Shown here: one piece after another, positions 1-8,675 of the stretch
How the letters are laid out: every line of letters begins with the position of its first letter
Numbering within the stretch: position 1 is the first letter of the stretch
Assembly (NCBI GenBank): GCA_963775445.1
Contig: CAVZIT010000004.1
Coordinates: 558,001 to 622,000, forward strand
Length of the DNA: 64,000 nt
DNA from: Dokdonella_A sp963775445
GTDB lineage: Bacteria > Pseudomonadota > Gammaproteobacteria > Xanthomonadales > Rhodanobacteraceae
Reading direction: 5' to 3'
Notes under the pieces: model-generated
The model's input: only the letters and a program-made list of their open reading frames with translations
What the model was told of the DNA's origin: nothing
Database searches by the model: none
Program-made: the position numbers and the translations under genes

Positions 1-695
1 CGTTGGTCGGACGGATTGCGCAGTGCGTCGCTCGCGCGCAGGAACTCGAAACCGTGCGCTTCGAAGTCCTTGCGCGCATAGGTTTCATCGATGCGGTGCA
101 AGGTGCCGGCATCCTTGTTCCCGCTGCCGGGTTTGGCCGAATGGTCGACCACCAACAGCAGGCCGCCGGGCTTGAGCGCGTGCGCGAGTTGGTCGAGCAC
201 CGCGCCGACTTCGATCTTCGGCCAGCCATCCGAGGGTGATACCCAGTAGAGATCGTGGTACACCTTGATCATGATCACTGCATCCAGCGAGGAGGGCGCA
301 AGATCCATGTGCGCCGGATCGACCGTGCGATGCTCCACGTTGGGCAAGCGACCATGGCCGATGCGATCGCGCCACCCGTTATTGGAAAACGCGTCGTATG
401 CCGCATTGTTGAGCAGGATCACGTGGCCCTTTGCACCGACGATGTAACTCAAGATCTCGCTGTAGTAGCCGTCGGCCGCGAGGAAATCGAGTACGCGCAT
501 GCCGGGCTTGATCCCGGCAAAACGCAGAACCGTGGCGGGCTTGTCGGTCGCATCACGTTTGAGATCGCTCGCGCTGCGGCCGCTGTGCGCAACCGCGGCG
601 TCGTAGACATCTGCGGCGTGAAGCGCACCTGCAGCGAATGTCATCGCGGAGAAGACCGTCGTCAGCAGTGCGGACCGAATCGCGATTCTGTTCAT
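1..695 (-). CDS. Exported class I SAM-dependent methyltransferase (3' end outside window)
   Basis: The reading frame runs from an ATG at 695 off the left edge, so the C-terminus is missing. It opens with a signal peptide of about 27 residues (MNRIAIRSALLTTVF..., cleavage near ALHA-AD). A Rossmann methyltransferase core follows, with motif I as VLDFLAADGYYSEIL at about residues 67-81 and a later LKPGGLLLVVDH strand typical of class I enzymes. A GGGAGA stretch lies about 10 bases upstream of the ATG. The family uses S-adenosylmethionine, but the substrate cannot be told. Export is unusual because SAM is cytoplasmic, so the mature protein may act on another ligand or no longer be a methyltransferase. 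Confidence 0.85.
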   Translation of the reverse strand, partial: MNRIAIRSALLTTVFSAMTFAAGALHAADVYDAAVAHSGRSASDLKRDATDKPATVLRFAGIKPGMRVLDFLAADGYYSEILSYIVGAKGHVILLNNAAYDAFSNNGWRDRIGHGRLPNVEHRTVDPAHMDLAPSSLDAVIMIKVYHDLYWVSPSDGWPKIEVGAVLDQLAHALKPGGLLLVVDHSAKPGSGNKDAGTLHRIDETYARKDFEAHGFEFLRASDALRNPSDQ

Positions 696-1017
696 GAATG
701 ACGTCTCCCGTGCATGATGGCTGTCAAGAAGCGTCACAGGCTAGTCCGGCGCGACGACCGGCGACCGTCCCGGAAGTAACACCCGGGCAATTCGCGCAAG
801 AATCGACACGTCGTCTGCGCAGTACCGCCTTGAGTCCGGACTCGGCGCGAAGGAGTGGTAGGCACGAACCCGACCGTCCGGCCACGTCAAAGCACTGTTC
901 GGGCGTGCGCAAGCTTCGCGAACGGGGATTGCGGTGTTACGGACGCTGTCACGATCGAGACAGGGCCGATTCCACCCCGGGCGGTCGAGTGCGCCGGGCA
1001 GGAAGCGGAAGTCGCGA
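696..1017. other. Intergenic, no gene seen
   Basis: This 322-base gap separates the start of the exported methyltransferase from the stop of the CheR-like gene. Open frames here are GC-rich shadows with no family resemblance. No convincing terminator, repeat or RNA gene was seen. It presumably carries the promoter of the methyltransferase, but no clear -35/-10 pair stands out. Confidence 0.5.
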
Positions 1018-1920
1018 CTAATCGAGGGATTTGGAGGCGGATTCGCAGCCCCTGAGAAAGATCGTCGAGTAGCGGCGCTCGAGATTTCGTTTGCGACGCG
1101 AATACGGTTCCAATCCGGCCGCGTGCCATGGATATCGTTCGCCCAGAACCAGGCGCGCTTCGTCATGAATGCGTTCGAGCGCAAACGCCAGTGGAACCAG
1201 ACCCTGCCTGCGGGTGCGCTGCTCGCGCATATCCAGGTCCATGCCGGCCAGAAACAGGGCGGAGCGTGGCTTGAGCAATGCCGCCACATTGTCAAAAAAG
1301 CGCCTTGCTTGGCGGCGTTGAAGATTGCACATCACATTTTGCGAAAAGACCATGTCGGCAGGCGCAATCAAGCGGGATGCGCCGGCATCGGTCGCGTCGG
1401 CTAGATGAAAGCGAACCCGCTGCGCGATGGCGGATTTGATGGCCAATTGGGCGGCGCCCTGATCGAAGGTATGCGCGACGAACTCCGGAGTGACAAACGG
1501 ATTGGCGAATACTTCATCGGCAGAATAAGTGGCGGCGCGAGCGATCCTTAGAACGTCCGGATCGATGTCGTATGCGTCGATCGTGAAAGCGATATCCGGC
1601 CTTCGTTGGAGCAGTATCGAGGCGATCGTATAGGGCTCGGCGCCATTCGAACATCCGATGACCGCGATCCGTACCGGAGTTCCGTCATGCGGTCGGACGA
1701 ACTCCAAGACAGGGCCACAGAGTGCGTCGAGCTGTGAAGGAAGACGCAGAAATTGCGTGAAGGTAAACGCCTTTCGGTTCTCGAAATGCAATGCCACTCG
1801 ATGACGGAAAGCTTGGCCTCGCGCAGATTCGGCAAACGTCTGCACTCCCGGAAAGCTCTTCAACAGGTTTGGAATCGCGAGGCGGTTCATTGAAGCGTGG
1901 TCCGGGTTTCGCGCGGGCAA
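1018..1920 (-). CDS. CheR-type protein-glutamate methyltransferase domain protein
   Basis: The protein has the layout of the CheR SAM-binding domain: IAVIGCSNGAEPYTIA (residues about 85-100) matches the CheR motif GCSxGEEPYS, AYDIDPDVLRIARAATYS matches the second strand and helix, and DMVFSQNVMCNL matches the usual F-x-RNVLIYF block. The Arg of that block is replaced by Gln here. CheR enzymes methylate glutamates of chemoreceptors, but no receptor, cheB or cheA gene lies nearby, so the target is unknown. The start is uncertain: TTG at 1920 follows GGGGA, and an ATG at 1890 would give a protein 10 residues shorter. Confidence 0.75.
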   Translation of the reverse strand: MPARNPDHASMNRLAIPNLLKSFPGVQTFAESARGQAFRHRVALHFENRKAFTFTQFLRLPSQLDALCGPVLEFVRPHDGTPVRIAVIGCSNGAEPYTIASILLQRRPDIAFTIDAYDIDPDVLRIARAATYSADEVFANPFVTPEFVAHTFDQGAAQLAIKSAIAQRVRFHLADATDAGASRLIAPADMVFSQNVMCNLQRRQARRFFDNVAALLKPRSALFLAGMDLDMREQRTRRQGLVPLAFALERIHDEARLVLGERYPWHAAGLEPYSRRKRNLERRYSTIFLRGCESASKSLD

Positions 1921-2004
1921 GCATTCCCCGCGTAGCCGCCTTTGCCACCTGAACGCACGCGCGCGAAAATCGTGGGCTTGGTATTCAAATGGTCGACTCT
2001 TCGA

Positions 2005-3654
2005 TCAAAGATTCTGGTAATTCGGGCCCGAACCGCCTTCCGGTGTTACCCAGGTGATGATCTGGTACGGGTCCTTGATGTCGCAGGTCTTGCAGTGCAC
2101 GCAGTTGGCCGAGTTGATCTGCAGGCGCTTGTCCGAACCTTCTCCCAGGATCTCGTAGACGGCGGCCGGGCAGAAACGCTGGCAGGGATTTCCATATTCC
2201 TCGGCGCAACGCGTGACGCAGATCGTGGTATCGGCGACATGCAGATGGACCGGCTGGTCCTCATCGTGTTCGGTTGCGGCGAAGTACACGCTCGCGACGC
2301 GGTCGCGCGGGGGCAATGTGCGTGCGACATACTCGCGACCTTCGAGCGCGCGTGGCGGAATGCCGTCGCGCTTGGCCCCGGCGTATTCGGCGACCTCGCC
2401 GGCTTCGAGCTTCTTCAGTGCCGACCAATCCGCATGGTTCTTGAGCGTCCATGGCGATAGTCCGACAGTTGCCGTTTCCCACGCCGCGTTGGCGAGGCCC
2501 AGCCACAAGCCGCGACGGAAGCCGGGACGGATGTTGCGAACCTTCTTCAATTCGGCGATGACCGCGGAGGCCCGCAGTTTCGAGTCGAATCCTTGTGAAT
2601 TGCCGGATTCGGCGACATGTTCGGCCGCGAGCATGCCCGAGCGGATCGCCTGGTGAGTGCCTTTTATCTTCGGTACGTTGAGCAGGCCTGCGCTATCGCC
2701 GATCAGCAGCGCACCGGGCATCTCGACTTTCGGCAACGATTGGTAACCGCCCTCGACCAGCGCGCGCGCGCCAGCCGACAGGATCGTGCCGCCTTCGAGT
2801 AGCGGCTTGATCGTCGCGTGGTGTTTGAGTTGCTGGAACGCTTCGAACGGCGAAAATCCGGGATCGGAATAATCGAGCCCTGCAACCAGGCCGATCGCGA
2901 CACGGTTGCCGTCGAGGTGGTAGAGGAAACTGCCCCCGTAGGTTCGCGGATCGAGCGGCCAGCCGATCGTGTGCACGATCTTGCCCGCATCGGCGCGCCC
3001 CTCGGGCAGCTGCCACAGCTCCTTGAGGCCGATGCCGTAGGTTTGCGGATCGCTCGCGGCATCGAGCCGATATTTTTCGATCAGCTTTTTGGAAAGATGG
3101 CCACGGCACCCTTCGGCCAGCACCGTGATCGGCGCCTTGATATCGATCCCTTCGGTATAGCCGGGTTTGTGTGAGCCGTCGCGCGCGACACCCATGTCGC
3201 CGATGCGCACGCCGGCCACGGCGTCGTTGCCATCGAACAACACGTCGGCCGCCGCGAAGCCTGGAAACACATCGACGCCGAGCGCTTCGGCCTGCGGCGC
3301 AAGCCACGTGCACAACGCGCCGAGCGACACGATGAAATTGCCATGGTTGTGCATCTGCGGCGGCGTGACGAGTTTCATCGCGCGCGTCGGATCGCGCAGC
3401 CACCAGAACTCATCGGTCGTTGCCGGCACGCAGATCGGCGGCGGATTCGCACCCCATTCTGGCAGCAGGGCATTGAGCGGTTCGGGTTCGATCACGGCGC
3501 CCGAAAGAATCTGCGCACCGATGGTCGACGCCTTTTCGATGACGCAGACATTGGCCTCGGGCTTGACCTGCTTGAGCCGTATCGCGAACGCGAGACCTGC
3601 CGGTCCGGCACCCACCGTGATCACGTCGTATTGCATGGTTTCGCGTTCGCTCAT
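2005..3654 (-). CDS. Electron transfer flavoprotein-ubiquinone oxidoreductase (ETF-QO)
   Basis: This 549-residue protein passes electrons from reduced ETF to ubiquinone at the inner membrane, linking fatty-acid and amino-acid oxidation to respiration. The N-terminus has the FAD dinucleotide fold (VGAGPAGLAFAIRL, about 13-26). The C-terminal ferredoxin-like region carries the 4Fe-4S cysteines (CQRFCPAAVYE, then NCVHCKTCDIKDP) and ends in the family tail PEGGSGPNYQNL. Length and ends match full-length ETF-QO. The ATG at 3654 has GGGAG seven bases upstream. The etfAB genes are not in the window. Confidence 0.96.
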   Translation of the reverse strand: MSERETMQYDVITVGAGPAGLAFAIRLKQVKPEANVCVIEKASTIGAQILSGAVIEPEPLNALLPEWGANPPPICVPATTDEFWWLRDPTRAMKLVTPPQMHNHGNFIVSLGALCTWLAPQAEALGVDVFPGFAAADVLFDGNDAVAGVRIGDMGVARDGSHKPGYTEGIDIKAPITVLAEGCRGHLSKKLIEKYRLDAASDPQTYGIGLKELWQLPEGRADAGKIVHTIGWPLDPRTYGGSFLYHLDGNRVAIGLVAGLDYSDPGFSPFEAFQQLKHHATIKPLLEGGTILSAGARALVEGGYQSLPKVEMPGALLIGDSAGLLNVPKIKGTHQAIRSGMLAAEHVAESGNSQGFDSKLRASAVIAELKKVRNIRPGFRRGLWLGLANAAWETATVGLSPWTLKNHADWSALKKLEAGEVAEYAGAKRDGIPPRALEGREYVARTLPPRDRVASVYFAATEHDEDQPVHLHVADTTICVTRCAEEYGNPCQRFCPAAVYEILGEGSDKRLQINSANCVHCKTCDIKDPYQIITWVTPEGGSGPNYQNL

Positions 3655-3760
3655 GGATGGCTCCCGGTCGGCGTGCTGGCTTTTGCGCGATATTCCCGAT
3701 GATGCCGATTCATTGTCCGGCTTCGGCGCTCATGCGGCAATTCGGAAGACGTACGGCGAA

Positions 3761-4579
3761 CTACGCGGTCGCGCCCGGGAGGTTCGGCTTCGCGATGTCA
3801 CTGCGCTCGTAATGCATCGAATAACTGAAACCCTCGCCCGCATGCAACGCGACGACCACCAGCATAAGGCGCCCCTTGGCGTCGAAATAGCGGCGCAGCG
3901 CGCGCAGCGCCGGCGAACCTTCGGCGGTGCGCAGGTCGCGTGCTGCCGCAGGCGGCATCGCAATCGCCGACAGGGTCTGTTCGATACGCCCGATGCGTGC
4001 GAGAAACTGCTCCTCGAGCAGCGCGCGCACAGCTTCTTCCTGACGCGCATGCCCGCCCGGCAGGCCGCGCCAGCTCGCGCGCCTGTAGATATCCGTACAG
4101 GCGATTACCTGGCGCGAACGCCGCCCATAGCGAACGCCATGCAACAGGATGCACTCGGTGCCCACGCGGGTTTGCAGCCAGCCTGCGATGCGCTGATCGG
4201 CGCTGACCCGGTCGCTATGCAGCAACCGGAAATCGCTCTCTTCGGTGTATTGCATCAGATCGTCGATCGAATGCAGCGCCTGTCCGAAATGCACGTGCGC
4301 CTCCGCGCTGCGCACGACGTTGCCGGCACCGCGCCGGCGCAGCACGAGGCCGGCTTCGTCGAGCAGCCGCAACGCTTCGCGCACGGTCCAGCGGCTCACG
4401 CCGAAGCGCAGGCCGAGTGCTGCCTCGCTCGGCAGGAAGCGTCCTACCGGATGTTCGCCGCGGCGGATTTCCTCGCGCAGGCTGTCGGCCACCTCGCGAT
4501 AACGCGATCGCGGCGGATTGGCGGCGCCGATCGCGCGCGTGTCCGGGGTGTCACCATCACGCAAAAGTGCTTGCGGCAT
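3761..4579 (-). CDS. GntR-family transcriptional regulator with UTRA domain
   Basis: Residues about 25-92 form a GntR winged helix (LREEIRRGEHPVGRFLPSE, then FGVSRWTVREALRLLDEAGL), and the rest fits a UTRA effector-binding domain of the HutC type. Such proteins repress catabolic genes until a small ligand binds. The gene is transcribed away from an amidase whose start is only 45 bases distant, which suggests it controls that amidase, itself, or both. The effector is unknown. A later start is possible, since the first 20 residues are not conserved-looking. Confidence 0.88.
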   Translation of the reverse strand: MPQALLRDGDTPDTRAIGAANPPRSRYREVADSLREEIRRGEHPVGRFLPSEAALGLRFGVSRWTVREALRLLDEAGLVLRRRGAGNVVRSAEAHVHFGQALHSIDDLMQYTEESDFRLLHSDRVSADQRIAGWLQTRVGTECILLHGVRYGRRSRQVIACTDIYRRASWRGLPGGHARQEEAVRALLEEQFLARIGRIEQTLSAIAMPPAAARDLRTAEGSPALRALRRYFDAKGRLMLVVVALHAGEGFSYSMHYERSDIAKPNLPGATA

Positions 4580-4582
4580 AAT
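4577..4582 (+). promoter_or_regulatory. Possible -10 element of the amidase in the divergent regulator/amidase region
   Basis: CATAAT matches the sigma-70 -10 consensus at five of six positions and lies 42 bases before the amidase ATG, overlapping the first codon of the divergent GntR gene. No good -35 hexamer was found at normal spacing. The arrangement would let the regulator block both promoters. Weak evidence. Confidence 0.25.
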
Positions 4583-4624
4583 CGTCCGTCACCCTGGGCG
4601 GAGCATCCCCTGATTGGAAACCCG

Positions 4625-6031
4625 ATGACGAACACGTTAGCAGACCCACCATCGGAACAGGAATTGCGCGGAGCAAGCGCATTCCATCTGCTGCACTGGC
4701 TCGCCGCCGGGCGCATCGATAGCGCGTATCTGACGTCGGTCTATCGAGAGGTGATTGCTCGGGAAAATCCACGATTCAACGCGTACGTCTCGCTCGATGA
4801 CGGGGCCATGGCCGCTGCCGCCGCGAGCGATGCGCGTCGGCGCGAAGGCTGTATCGTCGGACGCCTGGATGGGTTGCCCGTTGCGATCAAGGACAATATG
4901 GATGTCGCCGGTTTGATGACCGGTTGCGGCATGCCCAACGGACGCGTCGCCGGCGTGGATGCGGGCGCGGTCGCGCGCTTGCGTGCGGCCGGAGCGATCA
5001 TCCTTGGCAAGACCGCGCTTGACGAAGCGGCGCTCGGAACGACGACGGCCAGCCCGCATCTCGGGCCGACTCACAATCCGTATCGCGTGGGATTTACCGC
5101 AGGCGGGTCGTCGGGCGGATCGGCAGTGGCGGTGGCACGAGGCTTGTGCGCATTCGCACTCGGCAGCGACACCCTGGGTTCGATCCGGATTCCGGCCAGC
5201 CATTGCGGCGTCTACGGTCTCAAACCGACCGCGGGTGAGATCTCGACCGTGGGGCTCGCGCGCGGTGTGCGCCGGCTTGATTGCGTCGGAATCCTCACCC
5301 GCTCGGTCGAGGATCTAACGATTGCGCTGCAGGTCCTGGACGGATTCGATGCGTCCGATCCGCGCTCACGCGGGCGACGCATCCCACTCGCCCTGCCAGA
5401 CTGGGAACCCGGTCGCCTGAAAAGCGGCGTGCTGGGCCATCTCGAAATTCTGGCGGTGAGTCCTGCAGTTCGCGATGTCTTCTCCGAGGCGATCGCGACG
5501 CTACGCTGCGAACTCGGTGAATGCCGCGAGGTCGATTTTTCCGACTACGATTTCGCGCGCATGCGCCGTGCTGCACTGCTGATCATGGAAAGCGAACTTG
5601 CGGTGGACCTGGACGATTCGGCAGGCGGCAGCGGAGCCGCACCTTCCCCGCGGTTGCACGCAATGCTCGACTACGCGCGCAAGAAATCCACGCTGGATTA
5701 CGTGCGTGCCGATCGCCTGCTCGATGCGGCGCGACTCACCGCACGTCGCCTGTTCGCGAGCGTCGACGTGCTGGTGTGCCCAACCGTGCCGCATGGGCCG
5801 TATGCGCACTCCGAGCCCGAACGCGCAAACGATGCGGACCTGACCAGTTTCGCAAGCATTGCCGGGTGCCCGGCGATCAGCCTGCCGATGGGCATGTTGC
5901 CCGATGGCTTTCCGGTTGGCCTGCAACTCATCGGTGCCCCGGGCTCGGACCTGCGCCTGCTCGAACTGGCGGGCGCGTGCGCGGCGACGCTGGACGCGGC
6001 CCCCGCATATCCTGCCGGAATGACGCCCTGA
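4625..6031 (+). CDS. Amidase signature-family hydrolase
   Basis: The 468-residue protein has the amidase-signature Ser-cisSer-Lys apparatus: Lys in LPVAIKDNMDVAG (about residue 85), the Gly/Ser-rich FTAGGSSGGSAVAVARG near 160, and the nucleophile region LGSDTLGSIRIPASHCGVYGLKPT. Members split amides or act on tRNA-bound Glu/Asp, but there are no gatB/gatC neighbours, so this is probably a stand-alone catabolic amidase. The substrate is unknown. ATG at 4625 was chosen because the family N-terminus begins just after it. Although the frame stays open far upstream, the upstream part has no similarity. Its stop overlaps the likely start of the AlkB gene. Confidence 0.9.
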   Translation: MTNTLADPPSEQELRGASAFHLLHWLAAGRIDSAYLTSVYREVIARENPRFNAYVSLDDGAMAAAAASDARRREGCIVGRLDGLPVAIKDNMDVAGLMTGCGMPNGRVAGVDAGAVARLRAAGAIILGKTALDEAALGTTTASPHLGPTHNPYRVGFTAGGSSGGSAVAVARGLCAFALGSDTLGSIRIPASHCGVYGLKPTAGEISTVGLARGVRRLDCVGILTRSVEDLTIALQVLDGFDASDPRSRGRRIPLALPDWEPGRLKSGVLGHLEILAVSPAVRDVFSEAIATLRCELGECREVDFSDYDFARMRRAALLIMESELAVDLDDSAGGSGAAPSPRLHAMLDYARKKSTLDYVRADRLLDAARLTARRLFASVDVLVCPTVPHGPYAHSEPERANDADLTSFASIAGCPAISLPMGMLPDGFPVGLQLIGAPGSDLRLLELAGACAATLDAAPAYPAGMTP

Positions 6032-6681
6032 AAATCGATCTGCCCGGAGTCGATGTGCGTTACATTGCCGGCGCGTTCGATGCGTCGACGGCAGACGCGC
6101 TGCACGTCGCGTTGCGCGCCGAAATCGCATGGGAGCAGCATTGCCTGCGATTGTTCGGTCGGCGCGTCGAAGCGCCGCGCCTGTCGGCGTGGATCGCCGA
6201 TCCCGGAGCGAGCTATCGGTATTCGGGGACACGCTTCGAACCGCGCGCATGGACCCACACTGCCGGGTCGTTGCGCGATAGGTTGAATGCGCGACTTGGT
6301 GCCGGTTTCAACAGCGTGCTCGCGAATCTTTATCGAGACGGCCGCGATTCGATGGGCTGGCACGCGGATGATGAGCCCGAACTCGGGGCCCAGCCGTTGA
6401 TCGCGTCGCTGAGCTTCGGTGCGGCGCGAAAGTTTCGGCTGCGTTCGCGCAGGGACAAGCGTGTCGTGCAGATGATCGAACTCGAGCACGGCAGCCTGTT
6501 GCTGATGGGCGGCGAAACGCAGCGCCTCTATCAACACGACTTGCCGAAAGTGCATGGACACGTCGAAGAACGCATCAATCTGACATTCCGCCACATCCAG
6601 TCTTCAACCGAGCGTCGGTGCGCTCGATCGTGCGGCGCGCATGCGAAAGCGAATAACGGCATTCGCGCTGTGCGGTCGTGA
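6028..6681 (+). CDS. AlkB-like 2-oxoglutarate/Fe(II) dioxygenase
   Basis: All AlkB ligands are visible: His and Asp in MGWHADDEP (about 110-117), the distal His in RLYQHDLPK (about 170), and the 2-oxoglutarate Arg pair in ERINLTFR (about 181-188). The substrate-loop sequence RYSGTRFEPRAW also fits. The family repairs alkylated DNA or RNA bases by oxidative demethylation. The start is hard to place: a CTG at 6028 overlaps the amidase stop and keeps the conserved beginning IDLPGVDVRYIAGAF, whereas the first GTG, at 6055, would remove most of it. Coupled translation with the amidase is plausible. A tail of about 25 residues after the catalytic core is non-conserved. Confidence 0.85.
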   Translation: MKIDLPGVDVRYIAGAFDASTADALHVALRAEIAWEQHCLRLFGRRVEAPRLSAWIADPGASYRYSGTRFEPRAWTHTAGSLRDRLNARLGAGFNSVLANLYRDGRDSMGWHADDEPELGAQPLIASLSFGAARKFRLRSRRDKRVVQMIELEHGSLLLMGGETQRLYQHDLPKVHGHVEERINLTFRHIQSSTERRCARSCGAHAKANNGIRAVRS

Positions 6682-6742
6682 TAGCCCACGATTTCCGCGC
6701 GTGACGTCAGCGACAATCGAGCGCTTCAATTGTGCGGGATCG

Positions 6743-7465
6743 TCAGGGAATGTCGGACGGCTGCGGCGCGGAGTCGGGAGCGTGTCGTGCCCAAGCCGAA
6801 TTTCCCTGAGCCAGCGTCCATGCGACGACCTTGGGCAGGATCTGATTGAGAGCCTGACCGATGCCTGATGCGGCGTCGCCGGCACCGCGACCGCCGACCG
6901 GCACATCCGCGGCGAACGCATGCACCGCGAGCACGCGGTTGGACGTGTAATCGACCAGTTTCGCAGTCAATTGAACGACCGCATGCGGATTGCCATCGAC
7001 GTAGTCGATTTCGAAACTGCGCAACTCCAGCGCCAACGTAAAATCCGCGTGCAAGCCGGCCGCGGCCGTGGAAACGCCGATCACGCGACCATCGTCCTCG
7101 AACGCCTGGATCAGAAGCCCCTGCACGAGTTTGGGTGCCGGATCGCGCCAGCGCGCGGCAGGAAATACCTGGAACTCCCCTGGTGTCGGCATCACGGCAA
7201 TGCGATTGCCATCGAGCGCGTCGCTCGCGCGTGGAGTCTCCACTGCCAGTTGCCACGCAACCGCATTGCCGGTGGATCGCTGTGTCGCGGCGAGGCTCGG
7301 CGAATAAATCGCATAGGGAGTCTGTTTGCCCGTGATTGCCGAACACGCGCCGAGGCAACCCAGCAGCATGAAAACGATCGAATGTCGTATCGCTGCGTGC
7401 CGCGAGACCGAAGGCAGGATGTTGATGATGCCCTTCATGACAGCGTGTTGATGCATATCGGTCAT
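6743..7465 (-). CDS. ABC transport auxiliary lipoprotein (PqiC/YmbA type), Mla-like system
   Basis: A signal peptide ends in a lipobox (LLGCLGAC, about residues 34-41), so the protein should be lipid-anchored. The rest fits the ABC-transport auxiliary family found at the end of MCE operons: a core beginning YAIYSP, then NRIAVMPTPGEFQVFPAARW and LELRSFEIDY. It probably sits on the outer membrane side and couples the MCE protein to that membrane. The ATG at 7465 overlaps the mlaD-like stop by ATGA, so the two are translationally coupled. A start at 7438 is an alternative. Confidence 0.85.
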   Translation of the reverse strand: MTDMHQHAVMKGIINILPSVSRHAAIRHSIVFMLLGCLGACSAITGKQTPYAIYSPSLAATQRSTGNAVAWQLAVETPRASDALDGNRIAVMPTPGEFQVFPAARWRDPAPKLVQGLLIQAFEDDGRVIGVSTAAAGLHADFTLALELRSFEIDYVDGNPHAVVQLTAKLVDYTSNRVLAVHAFAADVPVGGRGAGDAASGIGQALNQILPKVVAWTLAQGNSAWARHAPDSAPQPSDIP

Positions 7466-8406
7466 TTCGGTTTGAACTCCTCGGGCTGCTCGCGGCCCAG
7501 CAGAATGCTGTTGGACTGGGCGAGCTTGTCGGCGAGCTGCTTCAACGAGCGCAGTGTCGCACGCAGATCGGCGAGTGCCGGACCAACCTGGCGCAGCCCC
7601 TGGTTGCTGAAACTGCTGATTGCCGCGCGGTTGTCGCTGATCAGGCCATTGGTCGATTCGGCTACCTTGTCGACATTATTCAGCGCCTGCTGCGTCGCTT
7701 CGAGTACTTGGCGCGCATTGTTGCGCATCAGGTCGTTGGTGGTCGTCGCCATCTTGTCCAGCGTGTCGAGCGTATTCTTGAGCTGGCCGCTGGCATCGGC
7801 CAGCTGCTTGAGCGCGGTGGCCAGCGCGTCGCGCTGGTCCGCAACCGCTCCGGTCAACTGGTCGATGTTCTTCAACGTTGCCGACACGCGATCGACATTG
7901 TCCTTCGAGATCAGCTGGCCGATGCGGTACAGCACGTCGTTGGCGCTGGTGACGATATCGGCGCCCGAACCGAGCAGCTTCGACAGGGCGGATTCCTCGG
8001 ACGGAATCACCGGAACCGGGTTTGAATGGGTCGGCAGCAACGGCGGGCTGCCCGGTGCTCCGCCCGACAGCTGGATGAACGCGACACCGGTGACGCCGAG
8101 CAAGCCGAGCTTGGCGCGCGTGTCCTTGCGGATCGGCGTGCCGCCGTCGAGACGTATGCGCGCGATGACCTTGCGTGGGTCGTCCGGAGCGAGCTTGAGC
8201 TGGATCACCTCACCGACCTTGATGCCGTTGTACTGCACCAGGCCACCTTTGGACAGGCCGGTCACGGACTCATTGAACACCACGTCGTAGTAGGCGAATT
8301 CGCGATCGATGCTTGCCTTGGACAGCCACAACACGAAGCCGAGAGCAAGTATGAATACCAGGATCGTGAAAGCGCCAATCAGGACATGGTGGGCGCGGGT
8401 TTCCAT
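7462..8406 (-). CDS. MlaD-family (MCE domain) lipid transport protein
   Basis: One N-terminal membrane helix (VLIGAFTILVFILALGFVLW) is followed by an MCE domain (about 38-118: YYDVVFNESVTGLSKGGLV, VQYNGIKVGEVIQLKL, LGLLGVTGVAFIQLSGG). A long alpha-helical, coiled-coil-rich segment runs to the C-terminus. Such proteins form periplasmic hexamers that hand phospholipids between an inner-membrane ABC transporter and the outer membrane. The helical tail is longer than in E. coli MlaD (about 183 residues), more like PqiB/Ttg2-type proteins. It lies downstream of the ATPase gene after a gap of 269 bases. Confidence 0.92.
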   Translation of the reverse strand: METRAHHVLIGAFTILVFILALGFVLWLSKASIDREFAYYDVVFNESVTGLSKGGLVQYNGIKVGEVIQLKLAPDDPRKVIARIRLDGGTPIRKDTRAKLGLLGVTGVAFIQLSGGAPGSPPLLPTHSNPVPVIPSEESALSKLLGSGADIVTSANDVLYRIGQLISKDNVDRVSATLKNIDQLTGAVADQRDALATALKQLADASGQLKNTLDTLDKMATTTNDLMRNNARQVLEATQQALNNVDKVAESTNGLISDNRAAISSFSNQGLRQVGPALADLRATLRSLKQLADKLAQSNSILLGREQPEEFKPK

Positions 8407-8675
8407 GGTCAGGGCCTGCTAATGCTGTCGGGACAGGTGACGCCACGCCTGTGTGTGTGCGCGGGGCGAGGAAGAATGAGGGAATGCATGTCACTACACG
8501 ACCGAATGATAACGCCGACCCGCGTGCACTCAGGCTCGGCTCTTCTTCTTGCGAGTCCGCGGCTACCATGCGCGCGCGCGTGGCTTGAACAGGCGCCCAG
8601 CCTGTCGCCGCGCCGCGCACGGACACCTGACGGCCGCGGTCGCGCAACGCAGCCTGTTTCGAAGGCGTTCAGATC
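8407..8675 (-). other. Gap of 269 bases inside the MCE transporter operon
   Basis: All other joints in this operon overlap by four bases, yet here 269 bases separate the ATPase stop from the mlaD-like ATG. No reading frame in it resembles a protein. It may hold a second promoter or a processed spacer, or it may be the scar of a lost small gene; none of these is shown by the sequence. Confidence 0.4.
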
